Of a stretch of DNA of 64,000 nt, positions 37,798 to 44,693 are shown piece by piece. Source of the DNA: Candidatus Methylomirabilota bacterium. GTDB lineage: Bacteria > Methylomirabilota > Methylomirabilia > Methylomirabilales > Methylomirabilaceae. A program made the translations under genes and the position numbers. Numbering within the stretch: the first letter of the stretch is position 1; every line of letters starts with the position of its first letter. The stretch spans positions 62,001 to 126,000 of the forward strand of contig PQAM01000015.1 of assembly GCA_003104975.1 (NCBI GenBank), given 5' to 3'. The notes under the pieces are model-generated. The model was not told the origin of the DNA, searched no databases, and saw only the letters and a list, made by a program, of their open reading frames with translations.

Positions 37798-37858
37798 GTC
37801 GATAATAGATGTAGAGCGATATCTACGCCGACCGGCGTTGTATCGCCGCATATCTACG
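37798..37858 (+). promoter_or_regulatory. Candidate flagellar (sigma-28-like) -10 element and paired direct repeats
   Basis: GTCGATAA (37798-37805) matches the sigma-28 -10 consensus GCCGATAA at seven of eight bases, but the -35 is poor. Downstream, ATATCTACG occurs twice (37819-37827 and 37850-37858) with a 31-bp period, close to three helical turns. The first copy is also part of a GTAGA/TCTAC inverted repeat. Both precede the FliK-like gene at 37890. Confidence 0.3.
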
Positions 37859-37889
37859 TCACTGAATAGCCTGCGCGGGAGAAGCCTCT

Positions 37890-39455
37890 GTGACAGCAAG
37901 GATCGATTCGGCTCTACTCGCCCGTTTCCAGACCCTCACCGCGCCTCTGCGCGAGGTGAGCGTCCCGCTCCCGCGACTCGAGCCGGGTCAGGTGCTTCGT
38001 GGTCGAGTACTTGCGGTACGAGGCAGCCAGATACTGATCGCGCTGTTGGGGGAGCAAATCGCGGCCGAGAGCCCGCTACCGGTCCAGGTTGGACAGGTCC
38101 TGGACCTGGTCGTACGCAAGGTCCAGCCGGATCGAATGACCCTGCAGATCGCCTTAGAGACCGACAGCGCGACGCGAGCCCATCAAGCGTTCACCGACCA
38201 AGACGTGACTCAACTGCTCGCCGAGCAACGATTGGCGGCAGATCCCATCAACCTACTGATCGCCCGCGCACTGATCCGCCAAGCGCTCCCGGTCACCAAT
38301 AGGATCGTACTCGCCGCACGAAACGCGCTCTCATTCATCCGGCCCCCTACGGCCGAGGAGGCTGATGCGGCGATCTTTCTTATGGTCAGGGATCTCCCCG
38401 TTACACCCCAGAGTCTGGAACTGGCACAGGCCGCTCTGCGGCAGCCGAACGGCCTTGGCGCTGGTGTGCAAACACTCGCAACTCAACTGGTTGAGCTGAT
38501 CTTGCTGACGGCGCAAGACAGCACGCTCGCGGCGCTACCGCGGCCCCTGTTCGCCCTGGTACAACAGGTCTTGCAGGATCTGCCGCTGCTCATGCCGGAC
38601 CATGCCGGCGGCCAGGCATCTGCCGCGCTGATCCGCCAGGTGCTGGATCAGACCGGCACACCTACAGAAGCGCGTCTCGCGCGGCTGCTCACAGAACCCG
38701 ATACGGTCGTCTCTCCTCCCGACCGATCAACCGATTGGACAAGCATACAGCTACCCGCCACAAAGACAGAGGCCGTCATCATCACACCACTGCCGGCATC
38801 AGAGGACCATCCGGAGCTTGCACAAGCGGATACACGCCATACGCTCCCATCGCCGACGCAACGCCGCCCTCAAGAGGCGACCTACGACTTCCGGCTGCAG
38901 CTCGCCCGTCTCGACGATACGCTGGCTCACGCTGCCGCCGAGTTGCCGCACCACCATGCGGCCGTGCCGACGCTCCATGCACTTCAGACGACGATCCGCG
39001 AACTCATCTCGGTGATTGAAGCGGATCAACTCACGAACGCCGGCATGCCTCCGCCTAACCAGGTCCAGGGTTACTACCTGTTCCATCTGCCGATCGCCGC
39101 CGCCGGCCAGGACGCGACCGATACCGCCGAGGTGCGACTCTATTACCAGCAGCAAGACCGCCACAAGCGGGTGAACCCCGATAATGCGCACCTGGCGTTT
39201 CTGCTTCAGATGAGCTCCTTAGGATCAGTCGATATCCATGTAGATTTGTACCGGAAGCATCTGCGGTGCCGGATTGAGTGCTCACGCCAGGACGCGACAA
39301 ACCTATTCCAGGAGTCGTCGCATGAGCTGGAAGGGCGTCTGCAACAAATCGGCTATACCGTAGATTCGATACGCAGCGTCACAACTCGCTCGGCTGATGC
39401 GCCCGTCGAAGGCGAGTCCTCGCCTAGTCTGTTCAAGATCGACGTACAGGCGTAG
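37890..39455 (+). CDS. FliK-like flagellar hook-length control protein (second copy)
   Basis: A 521-residue protein rich in Ala, Leu, Gln and Pro. The N-terminal region (VLRGRVLAVRGSQILIALLG, VQVGQVLDLVVRKVQPDRMT) is a small beta domain. The middle is helical and low in conservation. The C-terminus AFLLQMSSLGSVDIHVDLYR then HLRCRIECSRQDATNLFQES and LEGRLQQIGYTV has the FliK C-terminal (Flg_hook) pattern of a domain that contacts FlhB. It is followed by a free FlhB C-terminal domain gene, which supports a secretion-switch role. A second, more typical FliK lies at 58517. The start is GTG with GGGAGAAG upstream. Confidence 0.72.
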   Translation: MTARIDSALLARFQTLTAPLREVSVPLPRLEPGQVLRGRVLAVRGSQILIALLGEQIAAESPLPVQVGQVLDLVVRKVQPDRMTLQIALETDSATRAHQAFTDQDVTQLLAEQRLAADPINLLIARALIRQALPVTNRIVLAARNALSFIRPPTAEEADAAIFLMVRDLPVTPQSLELAQAALRQPNGLGAGVQTLATQLVELILLTAQDSTLAALPRPLFALVQQVLQDLPLLMPDHAGGQASAALIRQVLDQTGTPTEARLARLLTEPDTVVSPPDRSTDWTSIQLPATKTEAVIITPLPASEDHPELAQADTRHTLPSPTQRRPQEATYDFRLQLARLDDTLAHAAAELPHHHAAVPTLHALQTTIRELISVIEADQLTNAGMPPPNQVQGYYLFHLPIAAAGQDATDTAEVRLYYQQQDRHKRVNPDNAHLAFLLQMSSLGSVDIHVDLYRKHLRCRIECSRQDATNLFQESSHELEGRLQQIGYTVDSIRSVTTRSADAPVEGESSPSLFKIDVQA

Positions 39456-39463
39456 CGAGTTGT

Positions 39464-39560
39464 GTCATTGCGAGGAGTGCAGCGACGAAGCAATCCCACC
39501 GTTCTCTGCAATCTTAAGAACGCTGAGATTGCCGCGCTCCCGTTGGTCGCTCGCAATGAC
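39464..39560 (+). repeat. Palindromic dispersed repeat (GTCATTGCGAG type)
   Basis: A 97-bp element bounded by GTCATTGCGAG (39464-39474) and its exact reverse complement CTCGCAATGAC (39550-39560), with GACGAAGCAATC and GAGATTGCCGCGCTCC inside. It resembles the widespread bacterial repeat built on CATTGCGAGGAGC...GAAGCAATC. It sits between the FliK-like gene and the FlhB-domain gene. No transposase is present, so it is a MITE/REP-like element. Confidence 0.8.
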
Positions 39561-39600
39561 GAGCCAAACAGAGATCTTGCGAAGGATGGAGAACCGACCC

Positions 39601-39885
39601 GTGGCTAGACGCCGACGATCTTCACCTGACGTGCAGCGGGCCGTCGCCCTGAAGTACGACGCTGCCGAATACGCGGCGCCCGAGGTCGTCGCCTCCGGCC
39701 GCGGACACATCGCAGAAAAGATTATCGCGCTCGCCAGGACGCACGGCGTGTACATCAAAGAGGATCCGGATCTGGTGGAAGTCCTCGCCAGACTCGACAT
39801 CGGCGAGGTCATCCCGCCGGAGCTGTATGCGGTCGTCGCCGAGATCCTGGCTTTTGTGTATCGAGTCAACGCGCAGAAGCGGTAA
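39601..39885 (+). CDS. Stand-alone FlhB C-terminal domain protein (FhlB/YlqH-like)
   Basis: A 94-residue homologue of the FlhB cytoplasmic domain: RAVALKYDAAEYAAPEVVAS followed by GRGHIAEKIIALARTHGVYI, KEDPDLVEVLARLDIGEVIP and ELYAVVAEILAFVYRVN. The region aligns with FlhB just after its NPTH autocleavage site, so it has no membrane part and no cleavage motif. Such proteins can substitute for the cleaved FlhB C-domain in export specificity. GTG at 39601 is preferred (GGAG nine bases upstream). ATG at 39586 is an alternative. Confidence 0.85.
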   Translation: MARRRRSSPDVQRAVALKYDAAEYAAPEVVASGRGHIAEKIIALARTHGVYIKEDPDLVEVLARLDIGEVIPPELYAVVAEILAFVYRVNAQKR

Positions 39886-39982
39886 TCCAACGTATCACCG
39901 TCCTCGTTGCGCGATCCATCCAGAGACGTTCAATCGCCCGGATAGCTGCCACACGCGCTCAATGGAAGGCGCCCGTACGCCC

Positions 39983-40624
39983 TTACGCGACGCCGCTGCG
40001 CGCCTTGACCTGGCACCGCGTAATAAACTGGGACAGCCGTCGCTCGTCCGGCCTCGGCAGACCCGTAATACGGAGTGCGACCCTCAATCGCTGTTGCCCA
40101 AGACGTAAAAACGGTTCGGTCCGCACGACCATCGCGTCGGCCCGGATGGGCGGCTCGCCGCCGGGCAGCGTCATCGAGAGCTGAACCGTATCCCCTGTCC
40201 CGAGGCGCCCGTCGAACACAATGAGTAACCCGCCGCGACTGATGTTGACCGCTGTCGCGCGCGACGTGGCCGTTTTCTGCCCGCCTCTCGGTATGACCAA
40301 CTCGACGTCCAACAGGCACGGTTGCCTCACATCCTCCCGACGTTGAACCCTGCAAATCTCCCGTGGGGGCGTCAGATGCAGCAAGAGGCCGGATGATTGC
40401 AGCGGCGTCGAGTCAAAGCAATACAGGGCATCGTCGGCCGCCGCAGAGATCCGCACCGTTTTCGCCGCACGCAAGGATGTCGCCGGCCGATCCCCAACCC
40501 CCTCAGGCGCCAGCGACACAACCAGTGTCTGCGAATCGGCGCGCAGGATGGTCCCCGTCATCGAAGCGGGAGGATCGGTCCATTCGACCCTCACCTTCAG
40601 ATCCTTACAGATCTTGCTGCTCAC
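39983..40624 (-). CDS. PilZ-domain protein (YcgR-like)
   Basis: A 213-residue protein with an N-terminal YcgR-type beta domain (VRVEWTDPPASMTGTILRAD) and a C-terminal PilZ domain. The c-di-GMP-binding RxxxR (RREDVR in CRVQRREDVRQP) and NxSxxG (VNISRGGL) are both intact. At the end of a flagellar operon it probably acts as a c-di-GMP-responsive motor brake, as YcgR does in Enterobacteria (inference). The start GTG at 40624 is chosen: GGAAG precedes it and it overlaps the upstream peptidase gene by 20 bp. The longer frame to 40762 is mostly inside that gene. Confidence 0.85.
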   Translation of the reverse strand: MSSKICKDLKVRVEWTDPPASMTGTILRADSQTLVVSLAPEGVGDRPATSLRAAKTVRISAAADDALYCFDSTPLQSSGLLLHLTPPREICRVQRREDVRQPCLLDVELVIPRGGQKTATSRATAVNISRGGLLIVFDGRLGTGDTVQLSMTLPGGEPPIRADAMVVRTEPFLRLGQQRLRVALRITGLPRPDERRLSQFITRCQVKARSGVA

Positions 40625-41489
40625 GTCTGTCTTCCGATTCTGGACTTCCGACCATCGGGTCGATGGGGTAGCCGTTCTTGCGAAGCTCAAAGTGCAGGTG
40701 CGGTCCGGTGGCCCTCCCCGTTGCGCCGACAACGGCAATGGGCATTTCCCGATCCACCACAACCCCGACCGGAATCAGATTGGACGCATTGTGGCCATAC
40801 GACGTCGTGAACCCTCCCGTGTGCGCCAGGACAATCAGATTACCGTAACCGACCGTTCGCCCGCTGAAGATGACCCGGCCAGGCGCCGCCGGATAGACCA
40901 GCGATCCGGCCGGCATTCTGATATCGACCCCCGCATGAAAGGCCCTCACACCGGTAACCGGATCGATTCGAGGACCGAATGAGGAGCTCAATCGACCCGC
41001 GAACGATTGCATCAAGGCCCTCAGGCCGTGCAGGATGCCGGCGGGGGGTATACTCGCCTCTGCAACCGCTGCATGACGATGGAGCCCGATATCGCGCCGG
41101 CTCCCCCTCGTGCCGGACAGTACCGCGGAGAAATCGATGGCCTGACCGGGACGGATGCGATCAGGATCGGTCAGCCGATTGGCCCTGGCGACGATACCGA
41201 CGGTGCGGTAGAGGATCTCGACATCCGCCGAGGCACCGCTCTCACGCAACGCTGCCTGGACCATGTGGGATAGCGTATCGCCGGGACGGACGATGCGAAT
41301 GGTTCGCGCGTCGGTCGCCGTCGCAACGTCACGCCCATTCGCTGTCTCGTCCATCCGGGCGCCGGCCTCGGTCAGCAGATGCGGAAACCGTGACCTGCTT
41401 GATTCCAGCTCGACGCGGTCGGGCCTACCGGCATTCCCGATCGGACCTTCCGCCCCCGCATGGCGCTCAGCAGCCCACCTGACGTCCAT
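40605..41489 (-). CDS. M23-family peptidoglycan endopeptidase with LysM-like domain
   Basis: A 294-residue protein. A LysM-like segment (IRIVRPGDTLSHMVQAAL up to LTDPDRIRPGQAIDF) precedes a complete M23 (LytM) domain with zinc ligands in FHAGVDIRMPAG and HLHFELRKNG and the conserved YGHNASNLIPVG. No Sec signal peptide is visible, although the enzyme must act on the cell wall. In a flagellar operon it may replace FlgJ to open peptidoglycan for the rod, perhaps leaving through the flagellar export apparatus (inference). The true start may be the ATG at residue 46. It overlaps the genes on both sides. Confidence 0.87.
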   Translation of the reverse strand: MDVRWAAERHAGAEGPIGNAGRPDRVELESSRSRFPHLLTEAGARMDETANGRDVATATDARTIRIVRPGDTLSHMVQAALRESGASADVEILYRTVGIVARANRLTDPDRIRPGQAIDFSAVLSGTRGSRRDIGLHRHAAVAEASIPPAGILHGLRALMQSFAGRLSSSFGPRIDPVTGVRAFHAGVDIRMPAGSLVYPAAPGRVIFSGRTVGYGNLIVLAHTGGFTTSYGHNASNLIPVGVVVDREMPIAVVGATGRATGPHLHFELRKNGYPIDPMVGSPESEDRREQQDL

Positions 41490-42045
41490 TCCCGTTCTCC
41501 TCTGCCGAACCGCCGTCGCTCGTGTCGTGACCGCGGCTCATGTTCTCCGTCGGACCATCCGCCCCGACCGAGGCCATCGCCGGGAGATGGAGCATCGACG
41601 CCCTCGCCTTCCGAAGATTCATCAGCAGCGCCACCTCCCCCATCGTCATCCCGGTCGCCCGAGCCGCTTCGGCAGGGCTGAGGCCCAGGTCGAGGAGTTG
41701 CAGGGCCGCCCCCCCCGCCTCCGGTCGCTGCGGAAGCGCCTGATACCGGTCGGCCGTTCGCAGCACCTGCGCTGCCAGCGCCGAAAACTCCCGAACCAGC
41801 TCTCGCAGTTCTGCCTGCGCCGCCGCCAGGTCGGCGGCCGCAGGCGTCGCCTCTCTGCAGGTCTCAACGCTCGCTGGCTCTGCGTGCAGGGTTGCCCCAT
41901 GCAGTCGTCGTCTCACCAGAACGAACGCCGCACAGAGGCTCACCAACGCGACGGTCAGCAGGCCGAGCACGACGGCCTCTTGCGCTCCAAGCGTAAAGAA
42001 ATAGGTATCAACGTCCCTTACGATCGACGCGATCCAATTGCTCAT
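41467..42045 (-). CDS. DUF2802-type membrane protein in flagellar operon
   Basis: A 192-residue protein with one TM segment (VVLGLLTVALVSLCAAFVLV), an Ala/Glu-rich coiled coil (residues about 65-110) and a small helix-turn-helix-like end LLDLGLSPAEAARATGMTMG followed by EVALLMNLRKA. This TM-coil-HTH plan is that of DUF2802 proteins, which occur near flagellar/chemotaxis genes and have no firm function. It overlaps the M23 gene by 23 bp. Confidence 0.7.
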   Translation of the reverse strand: MSNWIASIVRDVDTYFFTLGAQEAVVLGLLTVALVSLCAAFVLVRRRLHGATLHAEPASVETCREATPAAADLAAAQAELRELVREFSALAAQVLRTADRYQALPQRPEAGGAALQLLDLGLSPAEAARATGMTMGEVALLMNLRKARASMLHLPAMASVGADGPTENMSRGHDTSDGGSAEENGNGRQVGC

Positions 42046-42073
42046 GTGCCACTCCTCTCATCACGGTCGCTGT

Positions 42074-42358
42074 TCAGATTGCGATATCGATGAGCCGACC
42101 CTTGGGCGGGATCGAGGTGATGGTCTGCTCCCGACTGTAGCAGGCTTCTGAGCATTCCTGATCAACAGACTGCCCCTCAGCCGGCCCAGGCGGCAGCGGC
42201 CGGTCACCCGATGCCGTCGCCGCACCGGACCCACCCCGCTTCGGCCTGCGCCGGGGCGTCCCTCGCGGCGTGTCCTTCCCATCCCCGCGCGACTCCGATA
42301 CGCGCTGCAGCGCGCCGACATCCGGCACAGACTCGTTGACCCGAGACAGACCGTCCAT
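42074..42358 (-). CDS. Small hypothetical flagellar-operon protein
   Basis: A 94-residue, low-complexity, Gly/Arg/Pro-rich protein ending in PPKGRLIDIAI. Short proteins with a hydrophobic C-terminal xxIDIxx end are common downstream of fliA, but I do not recognise the family. It starts at ATG 42358 shortly after the preceding gene. No signal peptide. It does not look like FlgM. Confidence 0.5.
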   Translation of the reverse strand: MDGLSRVNESVPDVGALQRVSESRGDGKDTPRGTPRRRPKRGGSGAATASGDRPLPPGPAEGQSVDQECSEACYSREQTITSIPPKGRLIDIAI

Positions 42359-42371
42359 CATCGACACCATA

Positions 42372-42980
42372 TCACCGGATACTCTCCACTAGCCTTCGCA
42401 CCGCGATGCGGGTCGCACGTTCAAACGACCAGCCGGCCGTCCCGGCGCTTCCCGGTGCGATCTTTTCGGCCCACAGCAACGCGCCGGCCGGCAGCGCCAC
42501 AAGTCTTGCCTCAACCCCAACCCTCGTCACCCTGGCCGTTCCGTCCCAATACTGATCAACACCGTACAGATCGACGACGATGGCCCGTCGGACCCCGAGC
42601 GCAGCCCAGTCGATTGCGGGGACGAAGGGTGTCGGGTGTCGGGTGTCGGGTGTCGGGTCGTCGATTGAGACCGAGTGGTCGATGCGCCACTCCCAGCCTC
42701 GCAATCGGGCCTCCTCCCGCAGCCAGTCCGGTCCCCGGACGTCGATCCCGGCACGCGACAACTCAAGAACGAAGAGCCTGGCCACCTCCTCGACCAACGG
42801 TCGATCCTCGACGGACACCAACGCCGGCAGCACCACAGTCCGACCCTCCCTGGGGATGACGACCGGCTGAGGTACGGGCGGAGGGGTCGACGATGCGCAT
42901 CCTCCAACCAGCAGACCCGCGCTCAAGAACACGGCCAATACCAGCTCACGAAGCGTAAAGGTCACGCTCTCCTCGGTCAT
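42372..42980 (-). CDS. Putative outer-membrane lipoprotein (internal start within the fliA frame)
   Basis: ATG at 42980 has GGGAGG five bases upstream, a strong internal ribosome-binding site. The 202-residue product begins with a lipoprotein signal: hydrophobic LRELVLAVFLSAGLL then the lipobox VGGC near residue 28. The mature part has a TolB/FlgO-like look (RTVVLPALVSVEDRPLVEEV followed by ARLFVLELSRAGI, and RVGVEARLVALPAGALLWAE), but the family is not certain. Residues about 108-118 are encoded by a GGGTGTC heptamer array. I think it is normally a separate gene translated after fliA. Confidence 0.65.
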   Translation of the reverse strand: MTEESVTFTLRELVLAVFLSAGLLVGGCASSTPPPVPQPVVIPREGRTVVLPALVSVEDRPLVEEVARLFVLELSRAGIDVRGPDWLREEARLRGWEWRIDHSVSIDDPTPDTRHPTPFVPAIDWAALGVRRAIVVDLYGVDQYWDGTARVTRVGVEARLVALPAGALLWAEKIAPGSAGTAGWSFERATRIAVRRLVESIR

Positions 42981-43751
42981 CAGGTCCTCCCGGCGGATCC
43001 TGATCTGAAGCAGTCGCGCCCGCATCCGGAGTATGGCAGAGGTATGGATCTGTGAGACCCGCGATTCCGAGACCTCGAGCACACGACCGATCTCCTTCAT
43101 CGTGAGTTCCTCGACGTAATACAAGGTAAGCACCATCCGCTCCTGAGTCGGTAGCCCCTCGATGATGCGGCCCAGAAGCTGCACACGCTCCCTACGGACC
43201 GTCATAACGGACGGATCGCGAGACACGGTATCCGGCAGCTCCCACATGGGCCGATCGCTCTCCGAACCGTCGGCCTCAACGCCCGGCTCATCGAGCGACA
43301 TCAACACCATCCCCCGGATCTCTCCGAGGGTACGCCAGTAACTCTCCAGATCGATCTCAAGCGCCGCGGCCACCTCGTCATCGCCCGGTTCCCGTCCGAG
43401 GTCGGCCTCCAACCGCAGCAGTGTCTGCTGGATCTCCCGCGCCTTCGCGCGGAGCGAACGGGGCGCGAAATCCTGCGCCCTGAGATCGTCGAGAATCGCG
43501 CCGCGGATCCGGTGCTGGGCATAGGTGGCGAACTCCGACGGCTGGTCGGGGTCATAGTGTTCGACAGCGGTCATCAGGCCCACCGCGCCGGCGCTTTCCA
43601 GATCGTCCAGCTCGACGCATGACGGCAATTGCAGCGAGAGCCGCCCGGCGACCTGGCGCACCAGACCGATATACGCCGTAATCAACCGATCCCTCAGCCC
43701 GGGATCCTTGGTCCGGCGATATGTTCTCCAGTCGTCCCGCGTAATGTCCAT
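42372..43751 (-). CDS. fliA: Flagellar sigma factor FliA in one frame with a lipoprotein
   Basis: Residues 1-257 are a complete sigma-28 factor: region 2 with LDDLESAGAVGLMTAVEHYD, then FATYAQHRIRGAILDDLRAQ; region 3; region 4 with LTLYYVEELTMKEIGRVLEV followed by SESRVSQIHTSAILRMR. FliA normally ends here, but no stop codon occurs and the frame continues into a 202-residue lipoprotein with its own signal peptide. At the junction the sequence CTGATGACC would give a stop-start overlap (TGATG, as used elsewhere in this locus) if read one base over. A one-base change near the end of fliA, a sequencing error, or a true fusion are all possible. It follows flhF-flhG. Confidence 0.85.
   Translation of the reverse strand: MDITRDDWRTYRRTKDPGLRDRLITAYIGLVRQVAGRLSLQLPSCVELDDLESAGAVGLMTAVEHYDPDQPSEFATYAQHRIRGAILDDLRAQDFAPRSLRAKAREIQQTLLRLEADLGREPGDDEVAAALEIDLESYWRTLGEIRGMVLMSLDEPGVEADGSESDRPMWELPDTVSRDPSVMTVRRERVQLLGRIIEGLPTQERMVLTLYYVEELTMKEIGRVLEVSESRVSQIHTSAILRMRARLLQIRIRREDLMTEESVTFTLRELVLAVFLSAGLLVGGCASSTPPPVPQPVVIPREGRTVVLPALVSVEDRPLVEEVARLFVLELSRAGIDVRGPDWLREEARLRGWEWRIDHSVSIDDPTPDTRHPTPFVPAIDWAALGVRRAIVVDLYGVDQYWDGTARVTRVGVEARLVALPAGALLWAEKIAPGSAGTAGWSFERATRIAVRRLVESIR
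42627..42657 (+). repeat. Perfect heptamer array (GGGTGTC) inside the fliA/lipoprotein frame
   Basis: Four perfect tandem copies of GGGTGTC at 42627-42654 plus a partial copy (GGG). It encodes a Pro/Thr/Asp/His linker (PTPDTRHPTP) in the lipoprotein part. Each unit is 7 bp, so gain or loss of one copy would change the reading frame. Confidence 0.85.
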
Positions 43752-43778
43752 GGTTCCTCAGAACAGGAGCTTAGGCTG

Positions 43779-43822
43779 TAGACTGTAGCCTGTTAGGCTC
43801 AACCCCTACAGCCTACAGTCTA
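43779..43822. repeat. Inverted repeat between flhG and fliA
   Basis: TAGACTGTAGCCTGT (43779-43793) faces ACAGCCTACAGTCTA (43808-43822): 14 of 15 positions pair. The arms show 7-bp steps (CTGTAGA, CTGTAGC) like the heptamer arrays. In the transcribed direction no T-run follows, so it is not a typical terminator. It may modulate fliA expression or processing. Confidence 0.65.
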
Positions 43823-43832
43823 TCCACCTTTT

Positions 43833-44693
43833 TTACAGGTGCGCGGCCCAATGTACCATTCGATCCCAGAAGGGCTCCGTCTGTGGCGCGTGGCAGCCCG
43901 ATGCCGTCAACGTTCGCGCCAGTTCGGCCAGCGAGCGCGAGGCCTTCGCATAGGGGAAACAGACCGAGAACGGCTTCTGCTCGCAAACGGCCCGGCCCAC
44001 GCACTCATCCCGCAGGACATGGCCCACAAAGCGGACCTCCACCTTGAGGAAGTGCCGGATGACCCGCCGCAACTGCTCAAACAACGCCTCGGCCTGCGAG
44101 GCCCCGTCCACCATGTTCATCAGGATGCCCGCGCGCGGATCGGCGCGGTGGCGCGACAGGACCTTGATCACCGCGTAGGCATCGGTGATGGCGGTGGGTT
44201 CCGGAACGGTGACGACGATCGTCTCGTCGGCCGCAAGCAGCAGGCTGAGGACGTTGGGCGAGATGCCCGCTGCGGTATCCAGCAACAGGATGTCGACCAG
44301 CCCCTCCAGTTGTCCCAATCGTCCCAACAGCGTGGCCTGCTCCGCGGGGGCGAGATTGGCCATCGCTTCGACCCCCCGGCTCGCCGGAATGACGTACAGG
44401 TCATTCGGCCCACGCAGCATGATGTCGCGAAGCTCCCTGTGTCCTTCGACGACGTGGCGCAGCGTATACTTCGGCGTCAACCCCAACAGCACGTCGACAT
44501 TGGCAAGACCCATATCGCCGTCGAACAGGGCTACACGGCGCCCTTCCCCGGCCAACAGCATTCCCAGATTCACGGCCAAGGAGGTCTTGCCGACGCCTCC
44601 CTTGCCGCTGGTGATCGCAATCGTTCGGAGTCTGCCCTCGGTGGCGGTCATACCCTCTCGAAGCTTCGATGCCTGATCCTGCACCTGCCTCAT
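43833..44693 (-). CDS. flhG: MinD-like ATPase FlhG/FleN (flagellar number regulator)
   Basis: ParA/MinD-family ATPase that pairs with FlhF to set flagellar number and, in polar species, restrains the sigma-54 activator. The 286 residues have the deviant Walker A ITSGKGGVGKTSLAVNLG, then DGDMGLANVDVLLGL, Walker B LLLDTAAGISPNV and EPTAITDAYAVIKVL. Start ATG 44693 overlaps flhF as ATGA. The C-terminal amphipathic helix typical of MinD-type proteins is less clear. Confidence 0.92.
   Translation of the reverse strand: MRQVQDQASKLREGMTATEGRLRTIAITSGKGGVGKTSLAVNLGMLLAGEGRRVALFDGDMGLANVDVLLGLTPKYTLRHVVEGHRELRDIMLRGPNDLYVIPASRGVEAMANLAPAEQATLLGRLGQLEGLVDILLLDTAAGISPNVLSLLLAADETIVVTVPEPTAITDAYAVIKVLSRHRADPRAGILMNMVDGASQAEALFEQLRRVIRHFLKVEVRFVGHVLRDECVGRAVCEQKPFSVCFPYAKASRSLAELARTLTASGCHAPQTEPFWDRMVHWAAHL

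Noticed and set aside
43779-43822. Inverted repeat considered as intrinsic terminator of flhG
   Set aside because: In the transcribed direction no run of T follows the stem.
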